Source: Fischerella thermalis PCC 7521
GTDB lineage: Bacteria; Cyanobacteriota; Cyanobacteriia; Cyanobacteriales; Nostocaceae
Assembly: GCF_000317225.1 (NCBI RefSeq)
Contig: NZ_AJLL01000089.1
Location: forward strand, 119,138 to 183,137
DNA length: 64,000 nucleotides
Direction: 5' to 3'
A program made the translations under genes and the position numbers. The notes below the pieces were generated by a model. It ran no database searches. It saw only the letters and a program-made list of their open reading frames with translations, and was not told the DNA's origin. Position 1 is the first letter of the stretch; the number at the start of each line of letters is the position of its first letter. This document shows positions 17,521 to 27,132 of this stretch, one piece after another.

Positions 17521-18667
17521 TGTGATAAAGAGTATCCCGTTGTTGATAAGGTCTTCCCAGAGAAGCGATCGCACTTTGCAAGGTTTCAACTTCCATGCAT
17601 GTACCCCCAATGGCTCCTGCCATTGTGGTTATGTGTTCTTCCATTAATGTACCACCAATATCGTTACAGCCCCAATTTAGAGCTGCAATTGCTCCTGGAA
17701 GACCCAATTTGACCCAACTTGGTTGATGGTTAGGAATCCAATTTCCTAAAAAAATCCTCGCGACGGCGGTAAGTAAAAGTGCGTCTTTTAACACAGGCTG
17801 ATCGCGACCGACACGTCGGCGTAGGGGTTTGGGTGCTTCTTGTCCAACAAATGGTAGTAAAATAAACTCGGTTATTCGGGCTGGATATTCTTTATTGACA
17901 GCAGTTTTTTGGAGCGATCGCAATTTTTCTAAATGCTGAATTTGTTGTGTTGGATTCTCTATATGTCCCGACAGCATGGTGCTAGTGGTATGTAAACCCA
18001 ATTTATGAGCTGTACTCACAATTTCTAACCAAGTTGCTGTGTTAATCTTTTCAGGACACAGGATACGTCGTACTTCATCATCTAATACTTCAGCTGCTGT
18101 TCCTGGCATTGAACCCACACCAGCATCTCGTAAAGCAGCAATTACCTCAGCATAACTAAGTCCATCGGTTCTAGCGATGAACTGTACTTCTTGGGGAGAA
18201 AAAGCGTGTAGATGCAGATGAGGAAATTCCTGTTTGATAGTTTTTACCAATTTGAGGTAATAAAACAAAGATTTACCATTAATTTGTGCTGCTGGATTCA
18301 ATCCACCTTGCATACAAATTTCCGTTGCACCCCGCTTGACAGCATCTTTTGTTTTTTCCAAAATTGCTGTCCAATCTAACCAATAAGCACCTTCGTCACC
18401 TGCATCTCGCCGGAAGGCGCAGAAACTACAGTGCTGTTCGCAGATATTAGTAAAGTTGATATTACGATTGATCACATAGGTAACTGTGTCGCCTGCTTGG
18501 CGGTGACGCAGTTTGTCTGCTGTTGTGCAAATAGCAGCAATTGAACTTGCATCAGACTGTTGTAATAATACCAATCCCTCTTCAGGAGATAAGTCGTATC
18601 CCATCAAGGCACGGTCAAGAATCATTTCTACTGTGCTATCTATCACCTTATGTATCGCTTTTCTCAA
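17507..18667 (-). CDS. cofH: FO synthase subunit 2 (5-amino-6-(D-ribitylamino)uracil-tyrosine 4-hydroxyphenyl transferase)
   Basis: 386 residues. Radical SAM protein with the CX3CX2C cluster motif in [15 protein letters not shown] (about residues 76-83), then [24 protein letters not shown] and [20 protein letters not shown], typical of CofH. It joins a tyrosine-derived fragment to the flavin precursor on the way to the deazaflavin FO (8-HDF). In cyanobacteria FO serves as the antenna pigment of DNA photolyase. The partner cofG is not in this window. The last four or so residues (RVSC) come from a heptamer repeat at the 3' end. Confidence 0.94.
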   Translation of the reverse strand: MRKAIHKVIDSTVEMILDRALMGYDLSPEEGLVLLQQSDASSIAAICTTADKLRHRQAGDTVTYVINRNINFTNICEQHCSFCAFRRDAGDEGAYWLDWTAILEKTKDAVKRGATEICMQGGLNPAAQINGKSLFYYLKLVKTIKQEFPHLHLHAFSPQEVQFIARTDGLSYAEVIAALRDAGVGSMPGTAAEVLDDEVRRILCPEKINTATWLEIVSTAHKLGLHTTSTMLSGHIENPTQQIQHLEKLRSLQKTAVNKEYPARITEFILLPFVGQEAPKPLRRRVGRDQPVLKDALLLTAVARIFLGNWIPNHQPSWVKLGLPGAIAALNWGCNDIGGTLMEEHITTMAGAIGGTCMEVETLQSAIASLGRPYQQRDTLYHRVSC

Positions 18668-19268
18668 AGACTAGATTGATTGAAAATTGACTATCATAAT
18701 AAAATTTTACTTTCTGATAAAACACAAGCTATGCCAGTAGAAGACTTATGATAGCAAATGAAAATTTTATCTTTAATTAAATCGCCGTAATACAAATTTT
18801 ATATTTTGTCGATAAAAAAATTACCTTAATTGACTTCAAAATACTTATTTTATCTCCTCTGCAATACAAATTTCATTGCTAAAAACTTGGCAAGCATTGT
18901 TTTGAATGCAAAAATTCAATTGTTTTTTTACAAGGCTATTGATAATATTTTGTGTTATCTATATTCTCATAAAATCCGCATTTTAGTAAACTACTATAAC
19001 TGAACGCACAGTCTAAAAACCTTGGCGTTCTTGGCGTCTTGGCGGTTCAATCAATTAAGCTTTTTGTCAATAACTCAAAGCTTAAATTTTTTCAAATCCA
19101 ATTAGCTATTATATAATAGCTGCTAATTAAAATAGTATAAATTGACTTGAATGAAAATTTAAACAAGTATAAACAATCTTACTCATACAAGAAAGAGTAA
19201 TATAAACGACATAAGCTCCCTCACTAAATGCTAATGTTGCTGCTTTTTAATAATCTCTCCTTTGCTGA
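18668..19268. other. A/T-rich intergenic region, divergent promoters
   Basis: Lies between the starts of cofH (minus) and the GT2-GtrA gene (plus). It is very A/T-rich and has one dispersed repeat at 19021-19047 (CTTGGCGTTCTTGGCGTCTT). No gene, tRNA or clear regulatory box was seen. Confidence 0.5.
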
Positions 19269-20489
19269 ATGAATATAAATCAACCGAGTTCATTGTTACC
19301 AGTTCCATCAGGGACATTACAGATACCAGAATCACCTTCTCAAGAATTAGTATGGTTTTCGTTGATTATTCCGACTTACAACGAAGCTGCTAATATCGAA
19401 AAACTTATCCAAAGATTAACTAACTTGTTGGATGAGCGGATTCCTGGAAACTACGAATTGATAGTAGTAGATGATAATAGTCCTGATGGTACATGGCAGA
19501 TAGCACAATCTTTGATACAAAAATACCCGCAATTACAAGTGATGCGGCGTCAGGATGAGAGGGGTCTTTCCTCAGCAGTGATTCGGGGTTGGCAAGTAGC
19601 AAAAGGAACTATTTTAGGGGTGATAGATGGCGACCTACAACATCCACCCCATGTGCTTTTACAACTATTAGATGCAATTATCAAGGGGGCAGATTTAGCA
19701 GTCGCTAGTCGTCATATAGATGGTGGGGGAGTCTCCAGTTGGAGTTTAATCAGGCGTTTTTTGTCTCGTGGGGCTCAAGTGTTAGGATTAATTATTCTGC
19801 CCAGCGTAGTTGGTCGAGTTTCAGACCCCATGAGTGGTTATTTTCTGGTGCGTCGCCAGAGCATAGCGAACGTTACTCTCAATCCCGTAGGATACAAAAT
19901 ATTGCTGGAGGTGATCGGGCGTGGTCAAATCAAGCAAATCGCTGAAGTTGGTTACGTCTTTTGCGAACGTAAACAAGGTGAGAGTAAAGTTACTTGGAAG
20001 CAATATCTAGAATACATTCATCATTTGTTGCGCTTACAGTTTTCCACCGGACACATTGGGAAATTTAGTCAAAACTTCCCAGTCGGTCGATTCGTGCGTT
20101 TTGGTTTAGTGGGACTGAGTGGAGTGTTTGTAGATATGGCGGTGCTTTACTTACTCAGTGATCCAACTACCTTAGGATTACCCCTAACTCGCAGTAAAAT
20201 TATTGCTGGTGAAATTGCGATTTTTAATAATTTCTTGTGGAATGATGCTTGGACTTTTGCAGATGTGGCGATGCAACAGAACTCATGGCGTCAGCGCTGC
20301 AAGCGGTTTTTGAAATTCAACATTATTTGTTTGGCGGGGCTGGTGTTAAACGTGTTGGTGTTGAATTTGGTGTTTAATTTCCTGATTCGCAACCGCTATG
20401 TTGCTAACTTGATTGCGATCGCTATTGCTACTGTTTGGAATTTTTGGGTGAACCTCAAACTCAGTTGGCGTGTTACCCAAGTTAAATAG
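19269..20489 (+). CDS. Polyprenol-phosphate glycosyltransferase (GT2, DPM1-like) fused to a GtrA domain
   Basis: 406 residues. Residues about 30-250 are a GT2 domain of the dolichol-phosphate-mannose synthase type: SLIIPTYNEAANIEKL, LIVVDDNSPDGTWQIAQ, and the metal-binding DGDLQHPP. Residues about 275-400 form a GtrA domain with four membrane helices (FVRFGLVGLSGVFVDMAVLY, then FNNFLWNDAWTFA). The GT2 part charges polyprenyl phosphate with a sugar from a nucleotide sugar. The GtrA part is thought to help move the lipid-linked sugar across the membrane. A GT39-like enzyme that could use such a donor is encoded 460 bp downstream on the same strand, with only a dead gene between. Confidence 0.9.
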   Translation: MNINQPSSLLPVPSGTLQIPESPSQELVWFSLIIPTYNEAANIEKLIQRLTNLLDERIPGNYELIVVDDNSPDGTWQIAQSLIQKYPQLQVMRRQDERGLSSAVIRGWQVAKGTILGVIDGDLQHPPHVLLQLLDAIIKGADLAVASRHIDGGGVSSWSLIRRFLSRGAQVLGLIILPSVVGRVSDPMSGYFLVRRQSIANVTLNPVGYKILLEVIGRGQIKQIAEVGYVFCERKQGESKVTWKQYLEYIHHLLRLQFSTGHIGKFSQNFPVGRFVRFGLVGLSGVFVDMAVLYLLSDPTTLGLPLTRSKIIAGEIAIFNNFLWNDAWTFADVAMQQNSWRQRCKRFLKFNIICLAGLVLNVLVLNLVFNFLIRNRYVANLIAIAIATVWNFWVNLKLSWRVTQVK

Positions 20490-20863
20490 TTGTTTTGGGA
20501 ATTGAAGCAACTAAGTGTGTATGACCAGTGTATGTACTTGGTCATGTTATGTATACTTGCAGGTGATCAAGAGGATCTTGGTTACATTCACGATGTCGGT
20601 TTTGGTGCTTTCTCAAGTGAATCTGCACCAGGCTTATTGGAAATTTTGCATCAAAAAGGTATAAATAAGGGTCTAGTAGTTGATTTAGGATGTGGTAGTG
20701 GTATCTGGGCAAAAGCACTCACCCAAGCTGGTTATGACGTTTTAGGGGTTCTGAAATTTTACAACAATTGCAAAGAGTTGGCTTTCAAGTCAGAGTTATT
20801 CATGGATATGGAGAATTCAAATTCAGTCAAGCCCAAGTCGGATTTATCGCAACGAAAGCATAA
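20490..20863 (+). pseudogene. SAM-dependent methyltransferase gene with internal deletion
   Basis: The 5' part (about 20560-20745) encodes the start of a class I methyltransferase: IHDVGFGAFSSESAPGLLEI and motif I VVDLGCGSGIWAKAL, up to GYDVLGV. At about 20747 the frame changes, and frame 2 then reads GSEILQQLQRVGFQVRVIHG to a TAA at 20861-20863 with FSQAQVGFIATKA, the usual C-terminus of the same family. The central region of about 130 residues is missing and the two ends are out of frame, so a deletion joined them. The 138-codon frame running to 20906 is the accidental continuation. No working enzyme is expected. Confidence 0.78.
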
Positions 20864-20952
20864 ATTCAGTCTAGGTGATGTTGAATTTAGTAGGATGTTC
20901 AGTTGAACTTTAATTTAAAATTTTACGTCTGATACTTAAATTCAATATTAAT

Positions 20953-22716
20953 GTGATGGCGGCTCCAGCATATCCCCGTTGGTTTCACCCCTGTTTGCTC
21001 TTGGTTTGGCTGTTGATCGGTATGGGTTTACGCTTAACCAATTTGACGGCAAAATCTCCTTGGACAGATGAATTTTCTACTTTAGTATTTAGTCTGGGAA
21101 ATAGTTTTTTGCCAGTACCGTTAAATCAACCGATCGCAATCGATGCTTTATTACAACCACTGCAACCCCAAAGCGGTGCAACAATTCAAGATGTATTGAC
21201 GCATTTATTCAGTGAAAGCAATCATCCACCTTTGTACTTTGTGCTAACTCACCTGTGGCTGAAGTTGTTTCCCACACAAGCAGATCTAGTTTCATTATGG
21301 GGAGCGCGATCGCTTGCTGCTATTTTTGGAGCAATATCTATTCCTGCGATTTATGGTTTAAGTTGGCTGGCTTTTCGTTCTCGTCTGGTGAGTCATTTAG
21401 CTGCTGCGTTCATGGCAATTTCACCCTATGGTATCTTTTTAGCTCAAGAAGCTCGTCACTATACTTTAGCTATTTTGTGGGTAATTGCTTCTCTGGCTTG
21501 CCTAGTAGTTGCTACACATCACATTCAAAAACGCACTCAGTTACCCATTTGGCTAGTTTTGGCTTGGATTGGAATTAATGCTTTGGGTGTTGCAACTCAT
21601 TATTTTTTTGTGCTCACCCTAGTTACTGAAGCCGTTGTGCTAACTTTTCTAGCTTGTCAACAGTGGAGACCAAAAAACAGATCGCCACGAACACAGATCA
21701 CCAATGAAGATGACATAAACTCCCCATCACCCCATCACCCCACCTCCTTTCTCTCCCCCCCCTGGAAACGCATTTATGCTGTTGCTATTGGCACTTTGAT
21801 GGCAGGTATAGTTTGGATACCAGCATTTTTACACAATGCTTATGGTGACAAATTAACAAATTGGATTCAGGGCGATCGCATTGGCATTGCTTGGATTAGT
21901 CCGATTTTTCAAGCTATGGCAGCATGGATTACGATGATTTCTTTGCTACCAGTGGAATCACCAGAAATTCCAGTAGTAATTGCTTCTGGGTTAGTAATGA
22001 TTATCTTCTTTATTTGGGCAATACCAATTTTGTTTAATGGCTTTAGAACTCAGCTAGAAAAACCACAAAGCCGGATGATCACCCAAGTGTTTGCTGGTGT
22101 AGTTGTAGCGGCGATTGCTTTGTTCTTTTGCTTCACTTATTTTCTGGGTATTGATCTGACCAGAGGCGCTCGTTATAACTTTGTATATTTTCCTGCGGTA
22201 GTGGTATTAATCGGGGCAAGTCTGGCAATTAGTTGGAATACTCTCCAAGAAAAAATAGTCAGGTGGGGAGTAACAGGAAAAATGTCTGTGATCATTATTT
22301 GGGTAATGGGTTTTCTCAGTGCTATTACAGTTGTTTGTAATTTAGGTTATCAAAAATATTACCGCCCAGACTTGTTTGTAGAACTGATTCAAAATACATC
22401 TAAAGTACCAGTCCTAATCGCTACTACCCAAAAAACTCATGTACAAATTGGTGAAATGATGGGAGTCGCCAGAGAATTCAAGTTTCATAATTCTCATTCC
22501 CTGTCTGCAAAATTCCTCTTAGCCCATAAAGACAAAAAAACTAATGCTTCTAATACTCTCCAAAATGTTTTAAAAACCCTACCCCGTCCCCTTGACTTAT
22601 GGTTAGTAAACTTTCATGCTGCTGAACCAGAAGCAATCAAAAATTGTGTTTGTGATACCCAAACTTTACCACCAGTAAATGGTTACAAATACAAAATTTA
22701 TCACTGTAATTCATAA
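20953..22716 (+). CDS. Integral membrane glycosyltransferase, GT39/ArnT-like (GT-C fold)
   Basis: 587 residues starting GTG-ATG (20953 and 20956; either is possible). About ten or more membrane helices follow, with the GT-C signature acidic pair in the first outer loop (KSPWTDEFSTLVFSL, residues about 35-49) and a second loop SESNHPPLYFVLTHLWLKLF. Such enzymes use polyprenyl-phosphate sugars on the outer face of the plasma membrane to glycosylate proteins or lipids. The GT2-GtrA gene upstream could supply the donor. Residues about 240-272 are a hydrophilic Ser/Pro/His insertion encoded by repeat-like DNA. The acceptor is unknown. Confidence 0.83.
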   Translation: MMAAPAYPRWFHPCLLLVWLLIGMGLRLTNLTAKSPWTDEFSTLVFSLGNSFLPVPLNQPIAIDALLQPLQPQSGATIQDVLTHLFSESNHPPLYFVLTHLWLKLFPTQADLVSLWGARSLAAIFGAISIPAIYGLSWLAFRSRLVSHLAAAFMAISPYGIFLAQEARHYTLAILWVIASLACLVVATHHIQKRTQLPIWLVLAWIGINALGVATHYFFVLTLVTEAVVLTFLACQQWRPKNRSPRTQITNEDDINSPSPHHPTSFLSPPWKRIYAVAIGTLMAGIVWIPAFLHNAYGDKLTNWIQGDRIGIAWISPIFQAMAAWITMISLLPVESPEIPVVIASGLVMIIFFIWAIPILFNGFRTQLEKPQSRMITQVFAGVVVAAIALFFCFTYFLGIDLTRGARYNFVYFPAVVVLIGASLAISWNTLQEKIVRWGVTGKMSVIIIWVMGFLSAITVVCNLGYQKYYRPDLFVELIQNTSKVPVLIATTQKTHVQIGEMMGVAREFKFHNSHSLSAKFLLAHKDKKTNASNTLQNVLKTLPRPLDLWLVNFHAAEPEAIKNCVCDTQTLPPVNGYKYKIYHCNS

Positions 22717-22774
22717 CTCATAATTCACGCCTAATGTGAATTAAAACTATAGTAAAAATCCTGTTTTTGAAGTC

Positions 22775-22809
22775 GAACACAGATGCACACCGATAATCTA
22801 TCTGTGTTC
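22775..22809. repeat. GAACACAGAT inverted repeat
   Basis: GAACACAGA (22775-22783) and TCTGTGTTC (22801-22809) are exact inverses, 58 bp after the GT39 stop. The same unit is repeated in tandem at 47919-47948 and appears inside the GT39 coding region near 21690. It may double as a weak terminator. Confidence 0.6.
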
Positions 22810-22897
22810 CATGAGTGTTCGTTAATCAAAATCAACTAGGAAATTGCCAAAAAAGCTGATGTTACTTCTTCTATTCACATCAGACGTAATTCATAAT

Positions 22898-23497
22898 TCA
22901 TAATTTCTTCGGTACACCCACCGAAGACAAACCAGCGATCGCTCGTAAGTTTTGGCAACGAATTAATTCATAAAAAGTTAATGCACTACGTCCTTCTATT
23001 TTGGCGACAGTCTCAATCGCAGATAATAAATGTTGCGCCGCTTCAACTTCTGAGTAACCACGACGTTGGGCTATGTTGATAGCAGCTTCATCAGCGTTTA
23101 ACTCGGACTGTTGAGAACGGTTGATAGCTGTAATCCGATATATAGCCAGAGTAGTCAATCCACCAGCAACAACAACACCCACTGGATCTGTTTGTGAGAA
23201 TTCTACCAATGCGCCTAATATTCCAGCTACGGCTACACCTTGATAAATATCTGGTTTAAACCACCTTACCCCTGTTAGCCAGCAAACTGTGCGCAATATG
23301 ATCAAATCCCGTTGCTGTTTCGGCAACCGACACCACAAATCGAAGTTAATATATATTGGTCGCTCGCGGTTCCAAGGCAAAGGAAAGGAAACATCAATTA
23401 CTTTTGCCTGTTGGGGTTTACTCAGAATTTTGGTCATGATACGACCAGAGGCAGGCATAATATCAAACAAACGACGAATTTCGGGGGTTGGCTCCAT
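22898..23497 (-). CDS. DUF3318 family protein
   Basis: About 199 residues from the ATG at 23497 (MEPTPEIRRLFDIMPASGRI); a second ATG five codons earlier is possible. A central hydrophobic stretch (about residues 80-130, GVAVAGILGALVEF and VGVVVAGGLTTLAIY) gives two membrane spans. The last third contains ELNADEAAINIAQRRGYSEV, a helix pattern that recalls membrane-bound peptidase neighbours but has no HEXXH. The family is restricted to cyanobacteria and has no known function. It stands alone, divergent from the zinc-ribbon gene. Confidence 0.72.
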   Translation of the reverse strand: MEPTPEIRRLFDIMPASGRIMTKILSKPQQAKVIDVSFPLPWNRERPIYINFDLWCRLPKQQRDLIILRTVCWLTGVRWFKPDIYQGVAVAGILGALVEFSQTDPVGVVVAGGLTTLAIYRITAINRSQQSELNADEAAINIAQRRGYSEVEAAQHLLSAIETVAKIEGRSALTFYELIRCQNLRAIAGLSSVGVPKKL

Positions 23498-23663
23498 AAG
23501 ACTAGGGATCAAGGACCGGGAATAGGAATCGGGGATTGGGATTTCCTCAGCCGTGAGCTACCATCGGCTTGTATGATTTTTTTGGTATATGCTTAGGATA
23601 TTTACATACCTAGTCTAATAAAAGTTCTTATTGCCTTGACTTTTGACCAATGACTAATGACTA

Positions 23664-23912
23664 ATGACCATAGATGCTTTTGCTCCTATCCCACCTGAAT
23701 GGACTAATAAAGCAATTCACGCTCGTGAGTTTTGCTGTCCGACATGCCACTCTAGCAGTCTCGAAGCTACACAAGTGTGGATTAATCGCCGTTCGCCCGT
23801 AATTACAGAAGAATACCGTCGCAAGTGGCAAGAATTTTACCACTGTCAATGTGGTTGTGTCTGGTGGGCTTGGAGTAGCGATCGCCCACCATCCAATTTT
23901 ACTAGTCAATAG
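23664..23912 (+). CDS. Small zinc-ribbon protein, unknown function
   Basis: 82 residues. Two Cys pairs, CCPTCHSSSLEATQVWINRR (about residues 24-43) and YHCQCGCVWWAW (about residues 59-70), can bind one zinc ion in a ribbon fold. The protein ends soon after the second pair. The ATG at 23664 follows a short degenerate repeat with no clear Shine-Dalgarno. A perfect terminator hairpin lies 24 bp after the stop, which supports this as a real transcription unit. I do not recognise a named family. Confidence 0.65.
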   Translation: MTIDAFAPIPPEWTNKAIHAREFCCPTCHSSSLEATQVWINRRSPVITEEYRRKWQEFYHCQCGCVWWAWSSDRPPSNFTSQ

Positions 23913-23936
23913 TCTTTGGTTAATTGTCATGAAAAA

Positions 23937-23965
23937 CCCCGCACTTTCGCGGGGATAAATTTTTT
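23937..23965 (+). terminator. Rho-independent-type terminator after the zinc-ribbon gene
   Basis: Perfect stem CCCCGC (23937-23942) / GCGGGG (23949-23954) with loop ACTTTC, followed within six bases by a run of six T. It lies 24 bp after the stop of the zinc-ribbon gene on the same strand. Confidence 0.7.
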
Positions 23966-24075
23966 GGATCGATGGGGTGCGATTTTATCCGCTATCATCC
24001 CAAAATTATGCAACGCCAATTTTTTAGTATTATATAGCAGCTGATTGCTGTTAGTTATTTGACATAGATTTAGAC

Positions 24076-24169
24076 CTTGCACCTACTTTTTCGTCTGCCA
24101 AGAAATAAATTTCAAAGGTTCAAACCTAAAGTAAGCTTTAGCTTAAGCGTACTCAGGGCGAGGTGCAAG
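24076..24169. other. Structured intergenic element 3' of the porin gene
   Basis: A nine-base exact inverse, CTTGCACCT (24076-24084) and AGGTGCAAG (24161-24169), encloses two smaller inverses, AGGTT-CAA-ACCT (24116-24126) and TAAGCT-TT-AGCTTA (24132-24145). The set can fold as a closed multi-branch structure on either strand. It lies 41 bp after the porin stop. It could be a terminator or 3' processing structure of the porin mRNA, a small RNA, or a decayed repeat. Confidence 0.4.
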
Positions 24170-24209
24170 TTAGGAAATAACCAACAACAAACAACCAGCT
24201 AACAACTAA

Positions 24210-25835
24210 TTAAAAAGTGAAGGTGGTACGAAGGGTACCAACGTACACAGTATCGTTGTTGTCGTTATGCTCAGGGTTGAAGATGGCTAGGAAACCAGGA
24301 GTAATAGAGATGTTGTCGGTGAGTTGGTATCTGTAGAGTGCTTCTAGGTGATAGGAAGTGTCATCATCTTCACGAGCACCTATATCATTATCAGTGACTT
24401 TGGGTGGTTGACCAAACTGAAGACCGAGCAAGTTACCCTCTTTACCAAAGTCTTTAAAAGCTACGTTAGCCATCCAATAGAAAATATCGGCATTATCGCC
24501 TCTATTGGCACCACTCCTTGCTTCTGCGTTACTGAAGCCTACCCAACCGCCAACAGTCAGCTTAGAACTGGGCTTGAAGTTAACTTGGGCGCCATAATGG
24601 TTAGCAGAAGTTCTAACATTACCAAATGGTTGGCTAGCGTTGGAGCTACCTGTAGAAGAAAACAGGTTAACACCACCAACATTATTTTGATAGCTACGGG
24701 CGTAAGTCAGACCAACGTTAAACGCTCCAGTTGGCTGGAAACCAACCTGAGCAAGGGCAGCAAAGTTGCCATCAAATAAACCAGCTCCGCTTGCGGGATC
24801 ACTAGCAACGTTATTACTACCGCCAGCTAGATAACCTATAGCTGCATTGAAAGCTGATCCTTTAGGCCGGAAGCTAACAGTTATACCTGCACCACCAGAA
24901 CCTTGGCGATAAATGGGGCTGAAGCGACCATAACGGGAAATAGCACCTCTTGCGGAGCTAGCAAATTCAGAGAAGTTAGGAATGTTTTCCCAGAATTCAC
25001 CATTGTTAGCATCTACCTTGACACGAATCGCATCACTGAGGTTGAAAGCGTAGTTGATTTTATCGATTTCAACGTCGTTGCCAGTATTGTTGTCAAAGGA
25101 GAGGCGGGCCATGTTAGTACCAGTTGCAGAACCAAAGTTAGGTACATTGCCAGCCTGCAAACGGATTTGCAATTGGTCTGAACCAGTGAAACTGCTGTTC
25201 AAACTTAAACGAACCCGGTCTGAGAAAGTAATATTGTCATCTATATCGGTCCCAGTACCGTTGGCTCTTTCATCTCCAAAGGGTGCGCCGAGATTAAAAA
25301 TTGCTTCACCGACTAACTTTGTAGTAGTGGAAAACTGGTTTGCTTCCAACTCAGCAGTGCGAGCTTCCAAAGCATCTACACGACCACGCAAAGTTGCTAG
25401 TTCCGCAGAAAACTCTTCTTGCAAACGTTGTAGGGTAGCCAAGTCTTCCTTAGTAACCAATTCAGCTGTTGCTGTGGCAATTAGTTCATTAACCCGGTCT
25501 AAACAAGCATTCAAACCTGCGGCAAATTCATAGCGGGTCATGGGGCGGTTACCGCGATAAGTACCATTGGGGTAACCTGCAATACAACCATACCGCTCAA
25601 CTAGAGACTGTAAGGCTTGGAATGCCCAGTCTGTAGGCTGTACGTCGGAAAACTGGGAAACAGATGTAACCTGGCCGATGCTGTCAGCAGATCCTTGGGA
25701 CAACTGAGCTACAGAAGTCACGTCTTGATTGATTTCCTGCTTTACTTCTGCTGCAAAGGCGTTATTTGCTGCAAACAAGGTGGCAGCAAATAAAAGCGGG
25801 CTCAACTTTAGGGCGTTCCACAATGGTTTTGTCAT
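24210..25835 (-). CDS. Iron-uptake-type porin (SLH domain + OprB-like barrel)
   Basis: 541 residues. Signal peptide (residues 1-28, cleavage after AFA). An SLH domain at about 65-115 (SQFSDVQPTDWAFQALQSLV, GCIAGYPNGTYRGNRPMTRY) binds the peptidoglycan layer. A coiled coil at about 120-165 (LATLQRLQEEFSAELATLRG) follows. A long beta-barrel then runs to the final aromatic residue (TLRTTFTF). This layout is that of the abundant cyanobacterial outer-membrane porins, several of which transport inorganic ions including iron. Strong expression is expected. A Crp-family regulator is encoded just upstream on the same strand. Confidence 0.93.
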   Translation of the reverse strand: MTKPLWNALKLSPLLFAATLFAANNAFAAEVKQEINQDVTSVAQLSQGSADSIGQVTSVSQFSDVQPTDWAFQALQSLVERYGCIAGYPNGTYRGNRPMTRYEFAAGLNACLDRVNELIATATAELVTKEDLATLQRLQEEFSAELATLRGRVDALEARTAELEANQFSTTTKLVGEAIFNLGAPFGDERANGTGTDIDDNITFSDRVRLSLNSSFTGSDQLQIRLQAGNVPNFGSATGTNMARLSFDNNTGNDVEIDKINYAFNLSDAIRVKVDANNGEFWENIPNFSEFASSARGAISRYGRFSPIYRQGSGGAGITVSFRPKGSAFNAAIGYLAGGSNNVASDPASGAGLFDGNFAALAQVGFQPTGAFNVGLTYARSYQNNVGGVNLFSSTGSSNASQPFGNVRTSANHYGAQVNFKPSSKLTVGGWVGFSNAEARSGANRGDNADIFYWMANVAFKDFGKEGNLLGLQFGQPPKVTDNDIGAREDDDTSYHLEALYRYQLTDNISITPGFLAIFNPEHNDNNDTVYVGTLRTTFTF

Positions 25836-25988
25836 TTTGTTTCAGTCTCACTCACACCTACTGGGTTAATCGTGGTATATTTCTTCAAAGCGTTTTTTCA
25901 CTTGAATTATCACCATGATTTTCAGTAATAATTCTACCAAAAGAGGCAGTGATTAACGCAAGTACTCACCGCCTTTTTTAATTGTTAT

Positions 25989-26591
25989 TTAATTACTATT
26001 TTTAGATAAACGTAAAATGATTCTGCGTTTGTGACGTAACAAGTTACCCTCGTCCTCGAATTGCTGGAGAAGGCGCGTTACTGTTACTCTTGTTGTATTT
26101 AAAACTTCTGCCATCTCTTGATGAGTAACATTGAGTTCAATCAACTTGCCTTGTTCTACATCCCGACCGAATTTTTCACTTAGCCAAACCAAAAATTGCC
26201 ACAAACGCAGAGAGATCGGTTTTCTATGGACAATACTTAACAGTTCCTCTGCTTGTTGAATATGAATCATGAGAGCATTGACATCTTGATTCCAATGATG
26301 TGGTGGTACTACACTCACTTCCACACTGGTTAAGCATTCTATTTGGTAAGGCTTAACTCTAGAAAGAGGATAACCAATTAAATCTCCTGCTCCCCAATAT
26401 CCCAGAGTAATGAATGTTCCATCTTCGCTCCAAGTTAAGGTACGTACTGCTCCACGCTCGATTCGCCACAATACGTCGTTACGTGGTGGAATAACTTCTC
26501 TGCGAGTAAAGATGCGTTGAGGGAAATTGGGTGATAAGCTACTCTTATGTGATGCAATTGAATTTTGTATGTGACTGCTGGAATAGATCAT
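25989..26591 (-). CDS. Crp/Fnr-family transcriptional regulator
   Basis: 200 residues. The N-terminal half is a cyclic-nucleotide-type sensor barrel (FTRREVIPPRNDVLWRIERG, then YWGAGDLIGYPLSRVKPY). The C-terminal winged helix-turn-helix is at about 150-190 (LNVTHQEMAEVLNTTRVTVT, RLLQQFEDEGNL). The cAMP-binding phosphate cassette is not conserved and no Fnr-type Cys residues are present, so the ligand is unknown. It belongs to the broad cyanobacterial group related to NtcA. The porin gene starts 153 bp downstream on the same strand and may be a target. Confidence 0.85.
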   Translation of the reverse strand: MIYSSSHIQNSIASHKSSLSPNFPQRIFTRREVIPPRNDVLWRIERGAVRTLTWSEDGTFITLGYWGAGDLIGYPLSRVKPYQIECLTSVEVSVVPPHHWNQDVNALMIHIQQAEELLSIVHRKPISLRLWQFLVWLSEKFGRDVEQGKLIELNVTHQEMAEVLNTTRVTVTRLLQQFEDEGNLLRHKRRIILRLSKNSN

Positions 26592-27132
26592 TGGTGTTGT
26601 TGGGTTAGGATTTTAATCAGTTCAAAGGAGTGAATATAGATAACAAATTTAATTGCGGTATCATACATTACTTGCCAAAGCTATGAACTTGTGGCTAAAG
26701 TCATCTAGAGAAAAACTAAGTTAGTGTTGATGACCATTAGTTCAACCAAAAGATAGATGTCTGGTGTAGAAAAATTTTGTAATCTAGGGAACACTTGTTT
26801 GACTTGGAAAAAGGCAAAATCGTCACATGAGTCTAAGAGTTGCTTTTTGGACTCATGCTTATGCTAATATCGCTGATTCACAAGGGGCGAATATGACTTT
26901 GGTGTAAGAGATTTTTGGCGGATTTTAAAGCATATCGAATATTAATAAATAGTGGTTACTGAGTGGGTGGTGTACCATAGTGTCTACTTTTAGGTAGTTT
27001 TGATACTTCCAAAGAAAGAGATTACTAAAAAGCTTAACTTGCAAGTATGCAGTAATACTAATCCAAATGTGCAGCTATTTGCTTAATTCTTGGTGAATTA
27101 TTATTGCAGTCTAAAATAATTGATAATTATTG
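26592..27132. other. Intergenic region upstream of the Crp-family gene
   Basis: Holds the upstream region of the regulator and the 3' side of phoX. At 26826-26857 CATGAGTC and GACTCATG form an eight-base inverse with a 16-base loop. No gene is visible. Confidence 0.4.

Noticed and set aside
23289..23596. Two plus-strand frames opposite the DUF3318 gene.
   Set aside because: They overlap the conserved DUF3318 coding sequence and show no domain or ribosome site.
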